Part shown: positions 33,041-43,340 of the stretch, in pieces
How positions within the stretch are numbered: position 1 is the stretch's first letter
Layout of the letters: the number at the start of each line of letters is the position of its first letter
From: Theocolax elegans
Lineage: Eukaryota; Arthropoda; Insecta; Hymenoptera; Cerocephalidae
Direction of reading: 5' to 3'
Length of the DNA: 64,000 bases
NCBI GenBank assembly: GCA_026168455.1
Contig: CM047426.1
Coordinates: forward strand, 47,625,589-47,689,588
Translations under genes and position numbers: made by a program
Notes under the pieces: generated by a model
Databases searched by the model: none
Seen by the model: only the letters and a program-made list of their open reading frames with translations
Told to the model about the DNA's origin: nothing

Positions 33041-33760
33041 CGGTGCGGAGGGGACGTTTGAGCGGGTTTCCGCGCTCGAAGTAGAGGGAATTTGATTCGT
33101 AGCCTCTCTCTCGACCCTCCTCGGAGAGAGAGTGTCGGTGTTTCCCTGATTTTGATTTCCTTCTCTTATCTCTCTTTGTAACTTATAACAATCGCGCTTT
33201 ATGTGACCGGGTTTTCCGCAATGAAAACAAGTAACTGGTGATCTTATATTATTATTCGATTCGTTATTAATATATCGTGATTCTTGGGAAGTTGTATTAA
33301 ACGGCTCGCGCACACCGCGAGTCCCGGAATTATTTCCCCGATCTTCTTTGTTAATTTGCTGCGACGAGTATTTATTATTATTATAACGAACAAAGGAATC
33401 ATTTTTAACTCTGTCTCTATTTGGTAAAAATTCCGTCTGATTTTGATACTCATTCCAACCACCAAATTGTAAATTTGGTCTATTATAATTACGACTGTTA
33501 TCCGAGCGATTTTGTGGACTATATGAACTGTTTAAGGGATTGCGTCGGTTGTTATTATCGGAAAATCTTTCCGCAAAACTTCGTGCTAATTTGAAACAAT
33601 TTATGGCTCCATGACCAGTCTTAGAACAATATTGACATACAATCGGAGAGTTATTAGAAATATAGTTTACTTTACGCGTTTCTCGAGTTGAACGAAAACG
33701 AGCCTCTTCTCGGCTCGGCGTCTCCTCGTCCAAGACGCTACAAGCGAACTCGCGCTCCAC
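33032..33760 (-). CDS. Gag C-terminal part with two CCHC zinc knuckles
   Basis: A 242-codon minus frame with knuckles CQYCSKTGHGAINC (residues about 41-54) and CFHCGKPGHIKRDC (about 178-191), separated by an Arg/Asn/Ser-rich linker. This is the nucleocapsid part of a Ty3/gypsy Gag. The ORF end overlaps the protease frame. Upstream it joins a duplicated and frameshifted stretch (33.76-34.8 kb), so the intact Gag must be inferred from 34361-34651 and 34770-35063. Confidence 0.8.
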   Translation of the reverse strand: MEREFACSVLDEETPSREEARFRSTRETRKVNYISNNSPIVCQYCSKTGHGAINCFKLARSFAERFSDNNNRRNPLNSSYSPQNRSDNSRNYNRPNLQFGGWNEYQNQTEFLPNRDRVKNDSFVRYNNNKYSSQQINKEDRGNNSGTRGVREPFNTTSQESRYINNESNNNIRSPVTCFHCGKPGHIKRDCYKLQREIREGNQNQGNTDTLSPRRVEREATNQIPSTSSAETRSNVPSAPRK

Positions 33761-34980
33761 CTCGAGCGCTTGTTCACGAGCTTGTTTTATAGAACTTGGA
33801 GTCCCTAAACGCGCGCGAATTTCCCAACGAAGCCTTTTTAAAAAAGAATTTTAAACAATCTCGCCTTAGCTCAAGCATGAAATGATCTGCTATCGTGACT
33901 CGTCCCTCTCTGTCGGCCGCTTTGACTATTTCATTTTTTATTCTTGTAATCGATTAAAATAAGCAACGACTGTCTCATTGTTTTTCTGTTTTTATTTAGC
34001 AAGTTCTCCCGTCCACTCGTAATATGTTTTTATCGATCCGAAGGTGTTTTCGAAAAAATCGGATATCTCTGATAGAATTAAAATTTTCCTCCGCGCGCAC
34101 AAGTTAAAGCTTCCCCATATAAACGCATTCGAATAAGTTTTGTTAATTCTTTTTCGTACTCCGACGGTAAAATTTCTTTTGCTTCGTTGCATCCGTCCAA
34201 AAATATGGACGAGTATTTATATATTATAACGAACAAAGGAATCATTTTTAACTCTGTCTCTATTTGGTAAAAATTCCGTCTGATTTTGATACTCATTCCA
34301 ACCACCAAATTGTAAATTTGGTCTATTATAATTACGACTGTTATCCGAGCGAACTTCGTGCTAATTTGAACACTTTATGGCTCCATGACCAGTCTTAGAA
34401 CAATATTGACATACAATCGGAGAGTTATTAGAAATATAGTTTACTTTACGCGTTTCTCGAGTTGAACGAAAACGAGCCTCTTCTCGGCTCGGCGTCTCCT
34501 CGTCCAAGACGCTACAAGCGAACTCGCGCTCCACCTCGAGCGCTTGTTCACGAGCTTGTTTTATAGAACTTGGAGTCCCTAAACGCGCGCGAATTTCCCA
34601 ACGAAGCCTTTTTAAAAAGAATTTTAAACAATCTCGCCTTAGCTCAAGCATGAAATGATCTGCTATCGTGACTCGTCCCTCTCTGTCGGCCGCTTTGACT
34701 ATTTCATTTTTTATTTCTTGTAATCGATTAAAATAAGCAACGACTGTCTCATTGTTTTTCTGTTTTTATTTAGCAAGTTCTCCCGTCCACTCGTAATATG
34801 TTTTTATCGATCCGAAGGTGTTTTCGAAAAAATCGGATATCTCTGATAGAATTAAAATTTTCTCCGCGCGCACAAGTTAAAGCTTCCCCATATAAACGCA
34901 TTCGAATAAGTTTTGTTAATTCTTTTTCGTACTCCGACGGTAAAATTTCTTTTGCTTCGTTGCATCCGTCCAAAAATTGT
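33360..34980 (-). repeat. Partial tandem duplication within gag (about 770-845 bp offset)
   Basis: 33363-33520 recurs at 34208-34360, 33590-34030 recurs at about 34361-34800, and 34016-34200 recurs at 34785-34980. Between copies there are a small deletion and several 1-bp homopolymer differences (for example an extra A at 33840 and a missing T near 33945). The upstream copy (34361-34980) keeps longer frames. It could be a real duplication or a misassembly. Confidence 0.8.
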
Positions 34981-35063
34981 GATAAATTTATGTTATGACC
35001 GTTAAACCGCGGTATTAAATCTAGAGCGTCCTTTAGCGATAAACCTCGAATTTGAGACGTCAT
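34361..35063 (-). pseudogene. Gag capsid region, frameshifted
   Basis: From the ATG at 35063 the frame reads a gypsy-type capsid start: SLKDALDLIPRFNGHNINL, SQFLDGCNEAKEILP, IRMRLYGEAL, then FNSIRDIRFF. A shift near 34770 leads to a second frame (34651-34361) with ELRRDCLKFFLKRL and the first zinc knuckle. This matches the usual order of capsid then nucleocapsid. The breaks are single-base changes in T/A runs, so some may be sequence errors. Confidence 0.7.
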
Positions 35064-35067
35064 TGTT

Positions 35068-35994
35068 TTATTTATTAATTTGTTTTTTAACTTCACTCCT
35101 ATGTAATTTTTTTGGTTTTGTTCCGGTGTTTGTTCTTAATTCGTCTAAATTAATTTTATTAAATAATTCGTCTTTAATCTTAGAAGAGTTTGCTTGTTCG
35201 AGTGATCTTTTAATTAATTGATTATCGAAAGAAATTGTAAAATCTGTCGCGCCTTGAATTAGTTTTTCGTCGAGTACTTTCGCCGTGTCTGTCACTAGTG
35301 CCTTTGCTTCCTCCGTCTCTTTTTCGATCGGTGCGGAAAAAATATTTAACGCGCCTTTAATCTTATTTATGATACCTTGAAAAGTTGTCCCTTTTTTTAC
35401 ACTTTCTTGTAAACTTTCTATGATTTTAGGTTCCTCGAGATAAGAATCTAACAACTCTTTTTTTACTTCAGTCGCGAGCCGTTTTCTTACCGAGCTTATA
35501 ACGTTATCCGGTGTTAAAATCAATGGTTCATATGGACGATAAATTGGGGCTGGCGTACTAAAATTTACAGGATTATTCGCGATAAGTTCTTTTTGTTCCT
35601 CGTAATTCAAAACTGCGGGTTTTAAACTAAAATGTTTTACGCGCGTGGGAGTAATTATTGTGTCTTCCTGATCGTCTTCACTAACTTCGGAAATAGAAAG
35701 ATCAGTTGGAAAAAAAGGGTCTCTATATTCAAAATCGCGAGGTATTTTTATAGATAATAAAATATTTGCTGCACTTTTTTCTATTCTATCCTTTAAATAA
35801 TTTATTTCTTTTGTCAAATTTTGCACTGTTTCCCTAGGAGTTTTAGTTAAATCGAGAGTATCGAGAGTCTTAACTTTTTCTTTGTATAAATTTAATAACG
35901 TATCATTCATAGAAAATTCTAAACTCGTGTTTCTTTGTTTATTTACATAACAATCAGTATTTTTAGGCGAAACTGACATTTTACTTCTAAACAC
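35068..35994 (-). CDS. Additional upstream ORF (308 codons) of the gypsy element, unrecognised
   Basis: Intact frame on the minus strand ahead of the gag capsid frame. The start is the ATG at 35994, with another in-frame ATG five codons in. It overlaps the capsid frame by about 29 bp in a different phase. Composition is Lys/Glu/Asn-rich and probably helical (NLTKEINYLKDRIEKSAANI near residues 57-76; IINKIKGALNIF near 210). No known Gag domain is seen. It may be a matrix-like N-terminal Gag segment joined by frameshift, or an accessory protein. Its position between leader and capsid supports the former. Confidence 0.5.
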   Translation of the reverse strand: MFRSKMSVSPKNTDCYVNKQRNTSLEFSMNDTLLNLYKEKVKTLDTLDLTKTPRETVQNLTKEINYLKDRIEKSAANILLSIKIPRDFEYRDPFFPTDLSISEVSEDDQEDTIITPTRVKHFSLKPAVLNYEEQKELIANNPVNFSTPAPIYRPYEPLILTPDNVISSVRKRLATEVKKELLDSYLEEPKIIESLQESVKKGTTFQGIINKIKGALNIFSAPIEKETEEAKALVTDTAKVLDEKLIQGATDFTISFDNQLIKRSLEQANSSKIKDELFNKINLDELRTNTGTKPKKLHRSEVKKQINK

Positions 35995-36035
35995 ATTTTT
36001 CCTTTAATGTCTTTTTTTCTCTCAAAAATGTGAGT

Positions 36036-36053
36036 TTCCCGGCCGATGCACCA
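36036..36053 (-). promoter_or_regulatory. Primer-binding site matching the tRNA-Gly 3' end
   Basis: The plus strand reads TTCCCGGCCGATGCACCA, identical to the 3' end (with CCA) of tRNA-Gly(GCC) as I know it, so the minus-strand transcript can pair with that tRNA. The site lies about 26 bp inside the 5' LTR (36080); most primer sites lie within a few bases. Confidence 0.75.
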
Positions 36054-36079
36054 TATTTATTATAATAACTAATACAATC

Positions 36080-37814
36080 TGTCACGTCCAGACTTGCACC
36101 AATCACTATAAAAAATATTACAAGAAGGCAAATGGTTAATAAACCATTCGCGTTCCTTTCGCTCTTGTTTGACTAGGACTAGCCTTACGTCTCCGGGAGT
36201 AGCGAGCGAAGTTATTTTGAGAGTAGAGATGCAGGATATAATGTGGGATAAATAAAATAATATGTTTTATTTCGTATTAATGATGCATTATTTATTTAAA
36301 TATAATATGCTGTTTTTTTTTAAATGAACACGTGAAACTAAATTATTACAGCTTTTTAATGGGCAAAAACACATAAATTTACACTATTTTATTAACAATT
36401 GTATAAAATTATTTAAGTCGAATAACGATTAATTTTGATTAAATAAACAAATGTACGGCGAATACGTTAACACATTATAGAATAAAAAAATACACAAGGT
36501 TATTTTATTATAAACATTAATAATTAATAATTGAAATAAGAATCATTATAAATAAATGCAGATAAAATAAAAAAATTTTTGTCGTTTAAAACATGAATTA
36601 TAGTTAATAAATTGCAATTCAAACCGTGAATATTTCAAATCAAATGCAATGTAACGATTAATTATTATAAATAAATTGTAATATATAATAATAATTGTTT
36701 TAAAAGAAAACGGTTGGTTCAGCAATCGAAATAACATAAAATATCAGGTTTGCCTTTACGAATAATACAAGCGTATAGATAGCCGAAAAGAATATACCTT
36801 AAATACCCAAATATATAGATATATATATGTATATATATATATATATATATGTGTATATTCGGTGAGGAACGAAGGTCCGCCTTGAACGTGGGTAGCGGTG
36901 TCAGATTGCCGGATAATGTCCTGCTAGACCTGCGGGCGTCTACGTTAGATGTGTATGCTGTTGGAGCTCGACGATTTCCAGATGTCGAAGTCGTAGTTCC
37001 TCGACTATAGCTTGTAGATGTCAATGATACGTCTCGATTCCTCTCGTGATTTTTGATGCGTATTACTTTAAAGTTCAAGTAGCAGAGCCACGCCCTCGGA
37101 TAAAAATCAAAGAGTTGACCAGCAGAGCTTCGCCTTGCGAAAGCTTTAGATGAAAAATTAGGAGTGCCTGTGTCTCTTCTGGGTCCTCTTTATATACCCT
37201 AAAATCCTATGCATCTGTCCTTGTCTTACGCTTCGCCTTGTCTTACACTTTGCCTTATATGGAGATTGTGTAAGTAGTTCTCGATTTTTCTGTGCTTGGA
37301 CCCGATTGGACCGTTAGATGTGCGTAATTAAAAATTATCGAATCCCATGCATTTTCTGTATCGCTTCGTAGTTGATTCGGAGAATTTTCTGTCCCCCTTT
37401 TATACTGCGACGTTATCCAAAGAACGGCTTAATTTATTACTTCCTTCTAATGCTCGAATTTTCTAGTCGATGTTTCCCATTGCCGGTTCTTCTCCGAGCA
37501 TTGATTTTATAGTGCAGTACAAAAAAAACTCTTGCGCAACCCTTCGTTTCGATCTCAATATCGGCGATCCCGCTTATATGCGTATTGGCTTCGAATAATA
37601 TCTTTAACTCTACTTATCAATCTCTATTTCGTTTGAAACACTCGTAAACTAATCTGTCCCTTAGCTCTATAAATTATATTTTATATTACTGCACTTACTT
37701 AGAACCATTCCTTATCAACTTTATTTCGTTTTTCTTCTACGCCGTATTTTTATTCTAAACTACGCAGTACTTTTGTACGAAAAATAATGGTATAATTTTC
37801 GTCGGGACGCGACA
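36080..37814 (-). repeat. 5' LTR of the gag-protease gypsy element
   Basis: A 1,735-bp LTR, direct copy of 28493-30177. Termini are TGTCACGTCC and GGGACGCGACA. Relative to the other LTR it carries an extra ~50-bp stretch near 37083-37140 (GCAGAGCCACGCCCTCGG). CTGG follows at 37815-37818. Confidence 0.95.
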
Positions 37815-37818
37815 CTGG

Positions 37819-38153
37819 GATAGCGGCTGCTGTTGGGGGTTGTATTTTGAGGACCCCGTCTCTGACGTGATGTTAGAACTAAGCGGTTTGTGGCATCCCC
37901 CAAAATCCATGAGGCCAGCACCGGCCACCGGGGCTTTCACCCGATCGGAACCGACGACGGGATTCACTCCTAGTTTGGAGTTGCCCGCTTGGGGTAGTAT
38001 GTTTTCATCTCGCTTGCTCATACTTCTGGTTGTACTGTTTGGTCCACGGAGATTATTTTATTTCACCTCTACCCTTCATGCTAGAGTGACGAGCATTCCC
38101 CCATCCGCCACCCGGGGGATGCGCCGCATACGGGGACAGGACTCCCCGCGCGG
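37819..38153 (-). pseudogene. Element A, minus copy: 5' UTR and ORF1 N-terminus
   Basis: On the minus strand the element starts CCGCGCGGGGAGTCCTG at 38153, directly after (AAT)n. About 130 bp later a short ORF1 start reads MSKRDENILPQAG, then GSDRVKAPVAGAGL, parallel to the plus copy at 43473. The frame is cut at 37819 by the gypsy LTR and resumes at 28488. Confidence 0.85.
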
Positions 38154-38207
38154 ATTATTATTATTATTAATATTATAATTATTATTATTATTTTTATTAT
38201 TATTATT
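38154..38207. repeat. (ATT)n microsatellite between two head-to-head retroelements
   Basis: About 54 bp of ATT/TTA units with a few interruptions. On its left lies the 5' end of A (minus) and on its right the 5' end of C (plus). Both elements begin with CCG at the junction. Confidence 0.85.
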
Positions 38208-39826
38208 CCGGTGTCGGGTTTTCTGATCCCGCATCCGGCGCCTCCCTAGGCGGCGGATAGGGGAACGCTCGCTAGAAATAGAGGGTACCGAGGAAATAAA
38301 ATACTCGGAGTGGACCAAAATCAGATAAGGGAAGGAACCCCGAATAATAAACCAAACATGTCAGATTTAATAATCAAAGAAAACCTTACGGTGCAGGGGG
38401 TCGGATCCCCAGTACCGGCGGTCGTCAGGGGTGAGCAAGCGGGCCCCGGATCTTCGTCATCAAGCGACTGCAGTGGCATAAAGGTGACTCACCTGGCCTT
38501 TACGTCATCTAATGCTACAGGTATAGACGCTCTGCGTCAGGGGCGAAAAGACCTTTGCTGTAATCCGCGATATCCTTAAGAGCATGGTGGAGGCGCTTAA
38601 GAAGCAGCCCAACATCAGCAGGGCAATTAAAGATGGACTGCCTGTGCTGCAGGGTAAGATAGAGGAATTGGAGGAGGCAGGCGCCTCATCATAAAGGCCA
38701 AGCGATCGCTGGTGGAGAGCACCAGCGGGGCTTGGTCAAATAAAGTTGTTACGCCTCAGCCTACTCCGAGCAGCAAAAGGCAGTCGTCCGTCTCGCCCTC
38801 AGATCTTGTGGAGGGTGGACGGTCGAATAAAAAAAAAAAAAGACGCCCAAACAAACACCTATGGCGAAACAGGAAAAACCCTCGACCACGCCAGATGACT
38901 GCGTCGAAGTGAAAAAGAAGAAAAAGAAAAGAAAGGAGAAGAAAATAAGGAGCAAAAAACAGAGGCTAAAGCCTCCAAATCGATGGCTAAACCAAAGATG
39001 GCCGGTAAGACCAAGCCAGAAGCCATCGTCTTAAAGCCAGCGAGCGGCAAGACCTACGCCGACATACTTGGTCAGAAGCGCTGCGACACCAAAAGTACCG
39101 CAAGCGCGTCTTGGCAGTTCAACGGAGGTGCGCGCTTCGAGTGACGAGCTCGTATCGTACGGTGTCTGAGCCGGCAGTTCTGGTAGTGGCGGGGGTCATA
39201 CCCATTGACCTCCTAGCCATAGAGCGCCGAAACATCTACCAGTCGAAGGAGGAGCTTGAACCAGTGAGGGCTAAGGAAGCTGCTAGAGTGCAAACCTTGC
39301 TCTCCTGGCAGGAGCAATGGGAGCGGGAAACGCGAGGAAGATGGACGGCAAGGTTGATCAGCCAGCTGTCCCTATGGCACGGTAGGCAGTATGGGGAGGT
39401 GAATTTCTACCTCACCCAGCTGCTGATGGGCCATGGATACTTCCGCGCGTACCTGCACCGAATGGGTAAGGCGATGGACCCGCGGTGCTTGTATTGCGGG
39501 TCCGAAAAGGACGATGCCCTCCACACGTTCTTCGTGTGTGAACGGTGGAGGGAAGATAGAGCCAGCATTGAGAGCGACGTGGGTCATGTAACACCCGACA
39601 ACGTCGTTCCCTTGATGTTGGCTACGAAGGAGAATTGGAGATCAATAGCCCGTTATGTCGAAGGCATTCTTCGACTAAAGCGGGCTGACCTCCAATAATA
39701 TTCGGAGCTTGGAACGGAGGTGCCTTTACGGCAGACGGCTGGCTCCACCCCGAAGTATTTCTGTAGGTTAGTGCCGGGATGGAATAAGGCCAGATAAGAG
39801 GGGTCTCCCGGGTGGTCTCCCGTCGG
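38208..39826 (+). pseudogene. Element C: R1-clade retrotransposon with internal deletion (ORF1 fused to ORF2 end)
   Basis: Starts CCGGTGTCGGG after (ATT)n. A 5' UTR of about 100 bp leads to ORF1 (from 38310) with charged frames and breaks: MVEALKKQPNISRAIKDG near 38584, LKPASGKTYADILG near 39034. Near 39100 the sequence jumps to the C-terminal part of ORF2 (39111-39698): RCALRVTSSYRTVSEPAVLV, QEQWERETRGRWTARL, GHGYFRAYLHRMGK and the finger CLYCGSEKDDALHTFFVC. Endonuclease and RT are gone. A 3' UTR with GGCAGACGGCTGGCTCCACC runs to about 39826, where another copy begins. Confidence 0.85.
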
Positions 39827-41290
39827 CCGGCAAGACCTATGCTCAGGTACTTGTAGATATCAGGCAACAGGTCAATCCAACAGAAACAGAGACCTCCTGA
39901 TCTAACTAAAAACAGATGGCCTGAGGGCCCGCTTTTCACCAGAGCACAGTTAGAGATAGGAATGTATTGGACACCGCGGGTAAAATCCTTGAGAAGCTGG
40001 TGCAATGACGCCTGTATACTGTAATTCACCATAGATGCTGTTCAGAAGGTAGTGGAGGCTGCCAGGAGTAGAGAGAGCGGAGATCATTAATCCCGCCCAA
40101 TCTGTCTCCTTGTGATGTTGGATGTCAAGAACGCCTTGAACTCGCAAAGGTGGCCCGACGTGTTACAGGCTTTGGAACGGAACTTCGGTGTACCAAAGTA
40201 TCTCTTACAGATTCTTGGAGACTATTTGTGGGACCGTTTTATGCTGTACGACACAACGAATACCCAGTTACGACGAGAGCTCACGGCAGGGGTAGCCCAA
40301 AAGTCCGTACTGGGATCCGACCTGTGGAATATTTCCTACGGCGGGCTATTCAGAATGGAACTGCCAGAAGGCTGCACGCTGATCGGGTATGTGGAAGACG
40401 TGGCAGTAAACATAATTGCTAGAGGTATGATAATAGTGCAGACGCGGCTCGATCGGGTCATGTGTCGTGTTCGGCGATGGATGGAGAAGCATGGGCTAAA
40501 ACTGGTGATGGCGAAGACAGAGATCGTGATCCTCACGAAGAAACACGTACAAAAAGTAGTGTGGTTAAATGTTTGCGGAGAGGCCGTAACCACGAAAATG
40601 ATTGTCAGGTACCTGGTGATGATGCTTGATTCAAAGTTCGCCTTCTGGGACCTGATAAAGAAGGCGGCAGACAAAGCGGCCGTGGTAGTGACGAACCTGC
40701 GCAGGGTAATGGCCAACATCGGCGGCCCTCACTCGAGCGTCAGGCGTCTGTTGCTGCGGACCGCAGAGTCAATAATATTATATGGAGCCGAAATATGGGC
40801 AGAGACGCAGCGTCACGAAAAGTATCGCAAGCACCTCTTGGCAGTACAATGGAGGTGCGCGCTTCGAGTGACGAGCTCGTATCACCGATCCGTCTGTCAG
40901 TCGAAAGAGAAGCTTAGGGCACTGAGGGCTCAGGAAGCTGCAGGAAAGCAGACCTGGCTCTCCTGGTAGGAGCAATGGGAGCGGGACGCACGCGGAAGAT
41001 GGACAGCAAAGCTAAATAGCCAGCTGTTCCCATGACATGATAGGCAGCATGGAAAGGTAAATTATTATTTCACCTAAAATGTAAATTATTACTGCACCTT
41101 ATGGGCAAGGCGACGGATACGCGGTGCTTGTACTGTGGATGCAAAAAAGATGATGCTCTCCATACGTTCTTCGTATGTGAACGGTAGAGGGGCAAAAAAG
41201 ACAGCATCGAGAACGACGTGGGTCATGTAACACCCGGCAACGTCGTACCGATGATGCCGGATGCGAAGGAGAATTGATGGTCAATAACCC
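39827..41290 (+). pseudogene. Element D: R1-clade ORF2 fragment with mutated catalytic box
   Basis: A short ORF1 piece (SGKTYAQVL-like, 39830) and an RT start piece (EGPLFTRAQL, about 39925) are joined by deletions to the RT palm (40112-40969): MLDVKNALNSQRWPDVLQAL (motif A with Asn for the second acidic position), GVAQKSVLGSDLWN (motif B) and YVED at 40388-40399 in place of YADD. The thumb and C-terminal region continue with a short deletion after RCALRVTSSY and a stop at 40967. Degenerate C-terminal sequence extends to about 41290. Same family as C and E. Confidence 0.8.
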
Positions 41291-43080
41291 GATATGTCGA
41301 AGGCATACAAAATCCTCGGACTACCCACTAATACCCACCCCTCAGGTGCACGCCCGCCAGTCGCGCTCGCTTGTCATTGCTGCCGATCAGGACCAGGGCG
41401 TCTACCCGGGAGACCCCTCTTACCTGGTCTTATTCCATCCCGACACTAACCTACCGAATCCTTCGGGGTGGGACCAGCCGTCTGCCGCAAGGGCACCTTC
41501 ATCTCAGGTTCCATTTATTGGAAATCTGCCCGTTTTTGTCGAAGTATACCTTCGACATACCGGGCTATTGACCTCCAATTTTCCTTCGTAGCCAGCATTA
41601 ATGGTACGACCTTGTCGGGTGTTACATGACCCACGTCGCTCTCGATGCAGACTCTTTCGCCCCTCCACCGTTCATATACATAGGGCATTGTCTTTTTTGG
41701 ACCCACAGCACGAACACCACGGGTCCGTGGACTTGCTCATACGGTGCAGATACGCGCGGGAGTTTCCATGGCCCGACAGTAGCTGTGTGAGATAAAAATT
41801 CATCTTTCCATGCTGCCTATCGTGCCACGGGGACAATTGGCTAATTAGCTTTGCCGTCCATCTTCCGCGTACCTTCCGCTCCCATTGCACCTTCCAGGAG
41901 AGCCAGGTCTATTCTTTTGCAGCTTCCTGAGCCCTCACTGCCCGAGCTTCTACTTCGACTGGTAGACGAATCGGTGGTCCAGGGCTATAAGATCAAAGGG
42001 TATTACCCCCGCCACCGCCAGGGCTGCCGACTCAGATACCGTGCGATACGAGCTCATTACTCGAAGCGTGCACCTCAATTGTACTGCCAAGAGTGTGAGC
42101 TCTAGTCGTCTCTGGCCATTTGCTGTGTCGTACAGGATAGAATGGTCCCTCAAAATATCTCTAAGGATCAGCAAGATTGGTACCAAGTTGGTACCAAGTT
42201 GGTACAACGAAGTTCCGCTCCGGAGACTGTAATACGTCGGGCCATCTCAGGGAGTTGAAGGCGTTCTTCACATCCATCGGCATCAGGAGACATATTGGGC
42301 GGGCGTAATGATTTCCGCTCTCTGTGCTCCTGGCCGCCTCCACTATCTATTGAACAGCATCTATGGTGGGTCTTCCTTTTCGAAAACCGTATTGTTTTTT
42401 AATGCGGTCACCTGCAGCCTTTATTACAGTATGCAGGCCTGACAGCACCAGCTTCCCAAGAAGTTTATCGCGGTGTCCAACATACACAGCGGCCTGTACG
42501 ATGATGGCATATCCATCGGTCCTTTGATCTTGCTTATCAGAACCAATTTTGCCTCCTTCCGGGGCGCGTAAAATTTTCCCGCCCGGATACAAGAATTGAA
42601 CTTACAAAGCAAGATATCTGGATGGCTTTGCGCTATAGCTTTATGTACCTCAGCTGGTACCCTATCTGGTGTCGGCGCCTTCTTGATCTTTAAGGTGCGC
42701 AATGCTATCTTTAGCTTTGCTCTGGTAAAGAGCGGGGCCTCGAGCCCACCTGAGATAGGGGGATCATCTGTGCGCTTTGGACAAGTGGGGAAAAGGGTAT
42801 GGACGATCTTGTTTATGACTTTAGCGCTCATAGGGGCAGTTTTTGCAGAGGCTCCTACTTTGCGCATGACGATCTACCACCCAAACCCTCACGGATCGGT
42901 TTGAAGATCCTCTCGCAGTTTTTCCATGTATTCATACTTAATCGCTTGTATCGCTCGGACTCATCTTGGTTGGTTGGGACTTTGAGAGACAAGCTTGACT
43001 CAGTTGAAACGCTATCCGTTTATAGGACTTACCCCCTCAGTCAGCGGGTGTATCAGCGGCGCCTGCCAGCTATTTATTGG
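41291..43080 (-). pseudogene. Element E: R1-clade ORF2 fragments and 3' UTR, minus strand
   Basis: Read from 43080 down: a degenerate endonuclease-RT linker (YEYMEKLREDLQ), the RT N-terminus (42867-42424: KVINKIVHTLFPTC, APLFTRAKL, SYRPLCMLDTA), palm pieces with motif A (MDVKNAFNSLRWPDVLQS at about 42290), a jump past the catalytic region into RCTLRVMSSYRTVSESAALA (42100), then the C-terminal finger (41890-41515; CSCCGSKKDNALCI) and a 3' UTR to about 41300. Several frameshifts and a deletion covering the YADD region are present. It converges tail to tail with D. Confidence 0.8.
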
Positions 43081-43302
43081 TAGTTCCCGCGTCTATCTAC
43101 TGCAGGGTACTAAGTACACCACGCTTTGTCCGTTCTCCCTCATGTAGCCTCCTCAGTGAGAGTACCGTTTAATAGTATTCCTGACGTCTTACTTTATCCT
43201 TGCTTTATCATCGGCAAGATATCCATTCATCAATCAACCGCTTCGAACGTACCCGTGTCAGTATTTGACAGTCCCGGGCTTGGGACCGGTGCAGCGGAGT
43301 TA
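43081..43302. other. Spacer without recognised gene
   Basis: Lies between the truncated start of E and the (AAT)n array. No homology is recognised. Confidence 0.3.
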
Positions 43303-43340
43303 ATAATAATAATAATAATAATACTAATAAAAATAATAAT
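43303..43340 (+). repeat. (AAT)n microsatellite at the 5' end of element A (plus copy)
   Basis: About twelve AAT units with two interruptions, immediately followed by CCGCGCGGGG at 43341. Confidence 0.9.
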
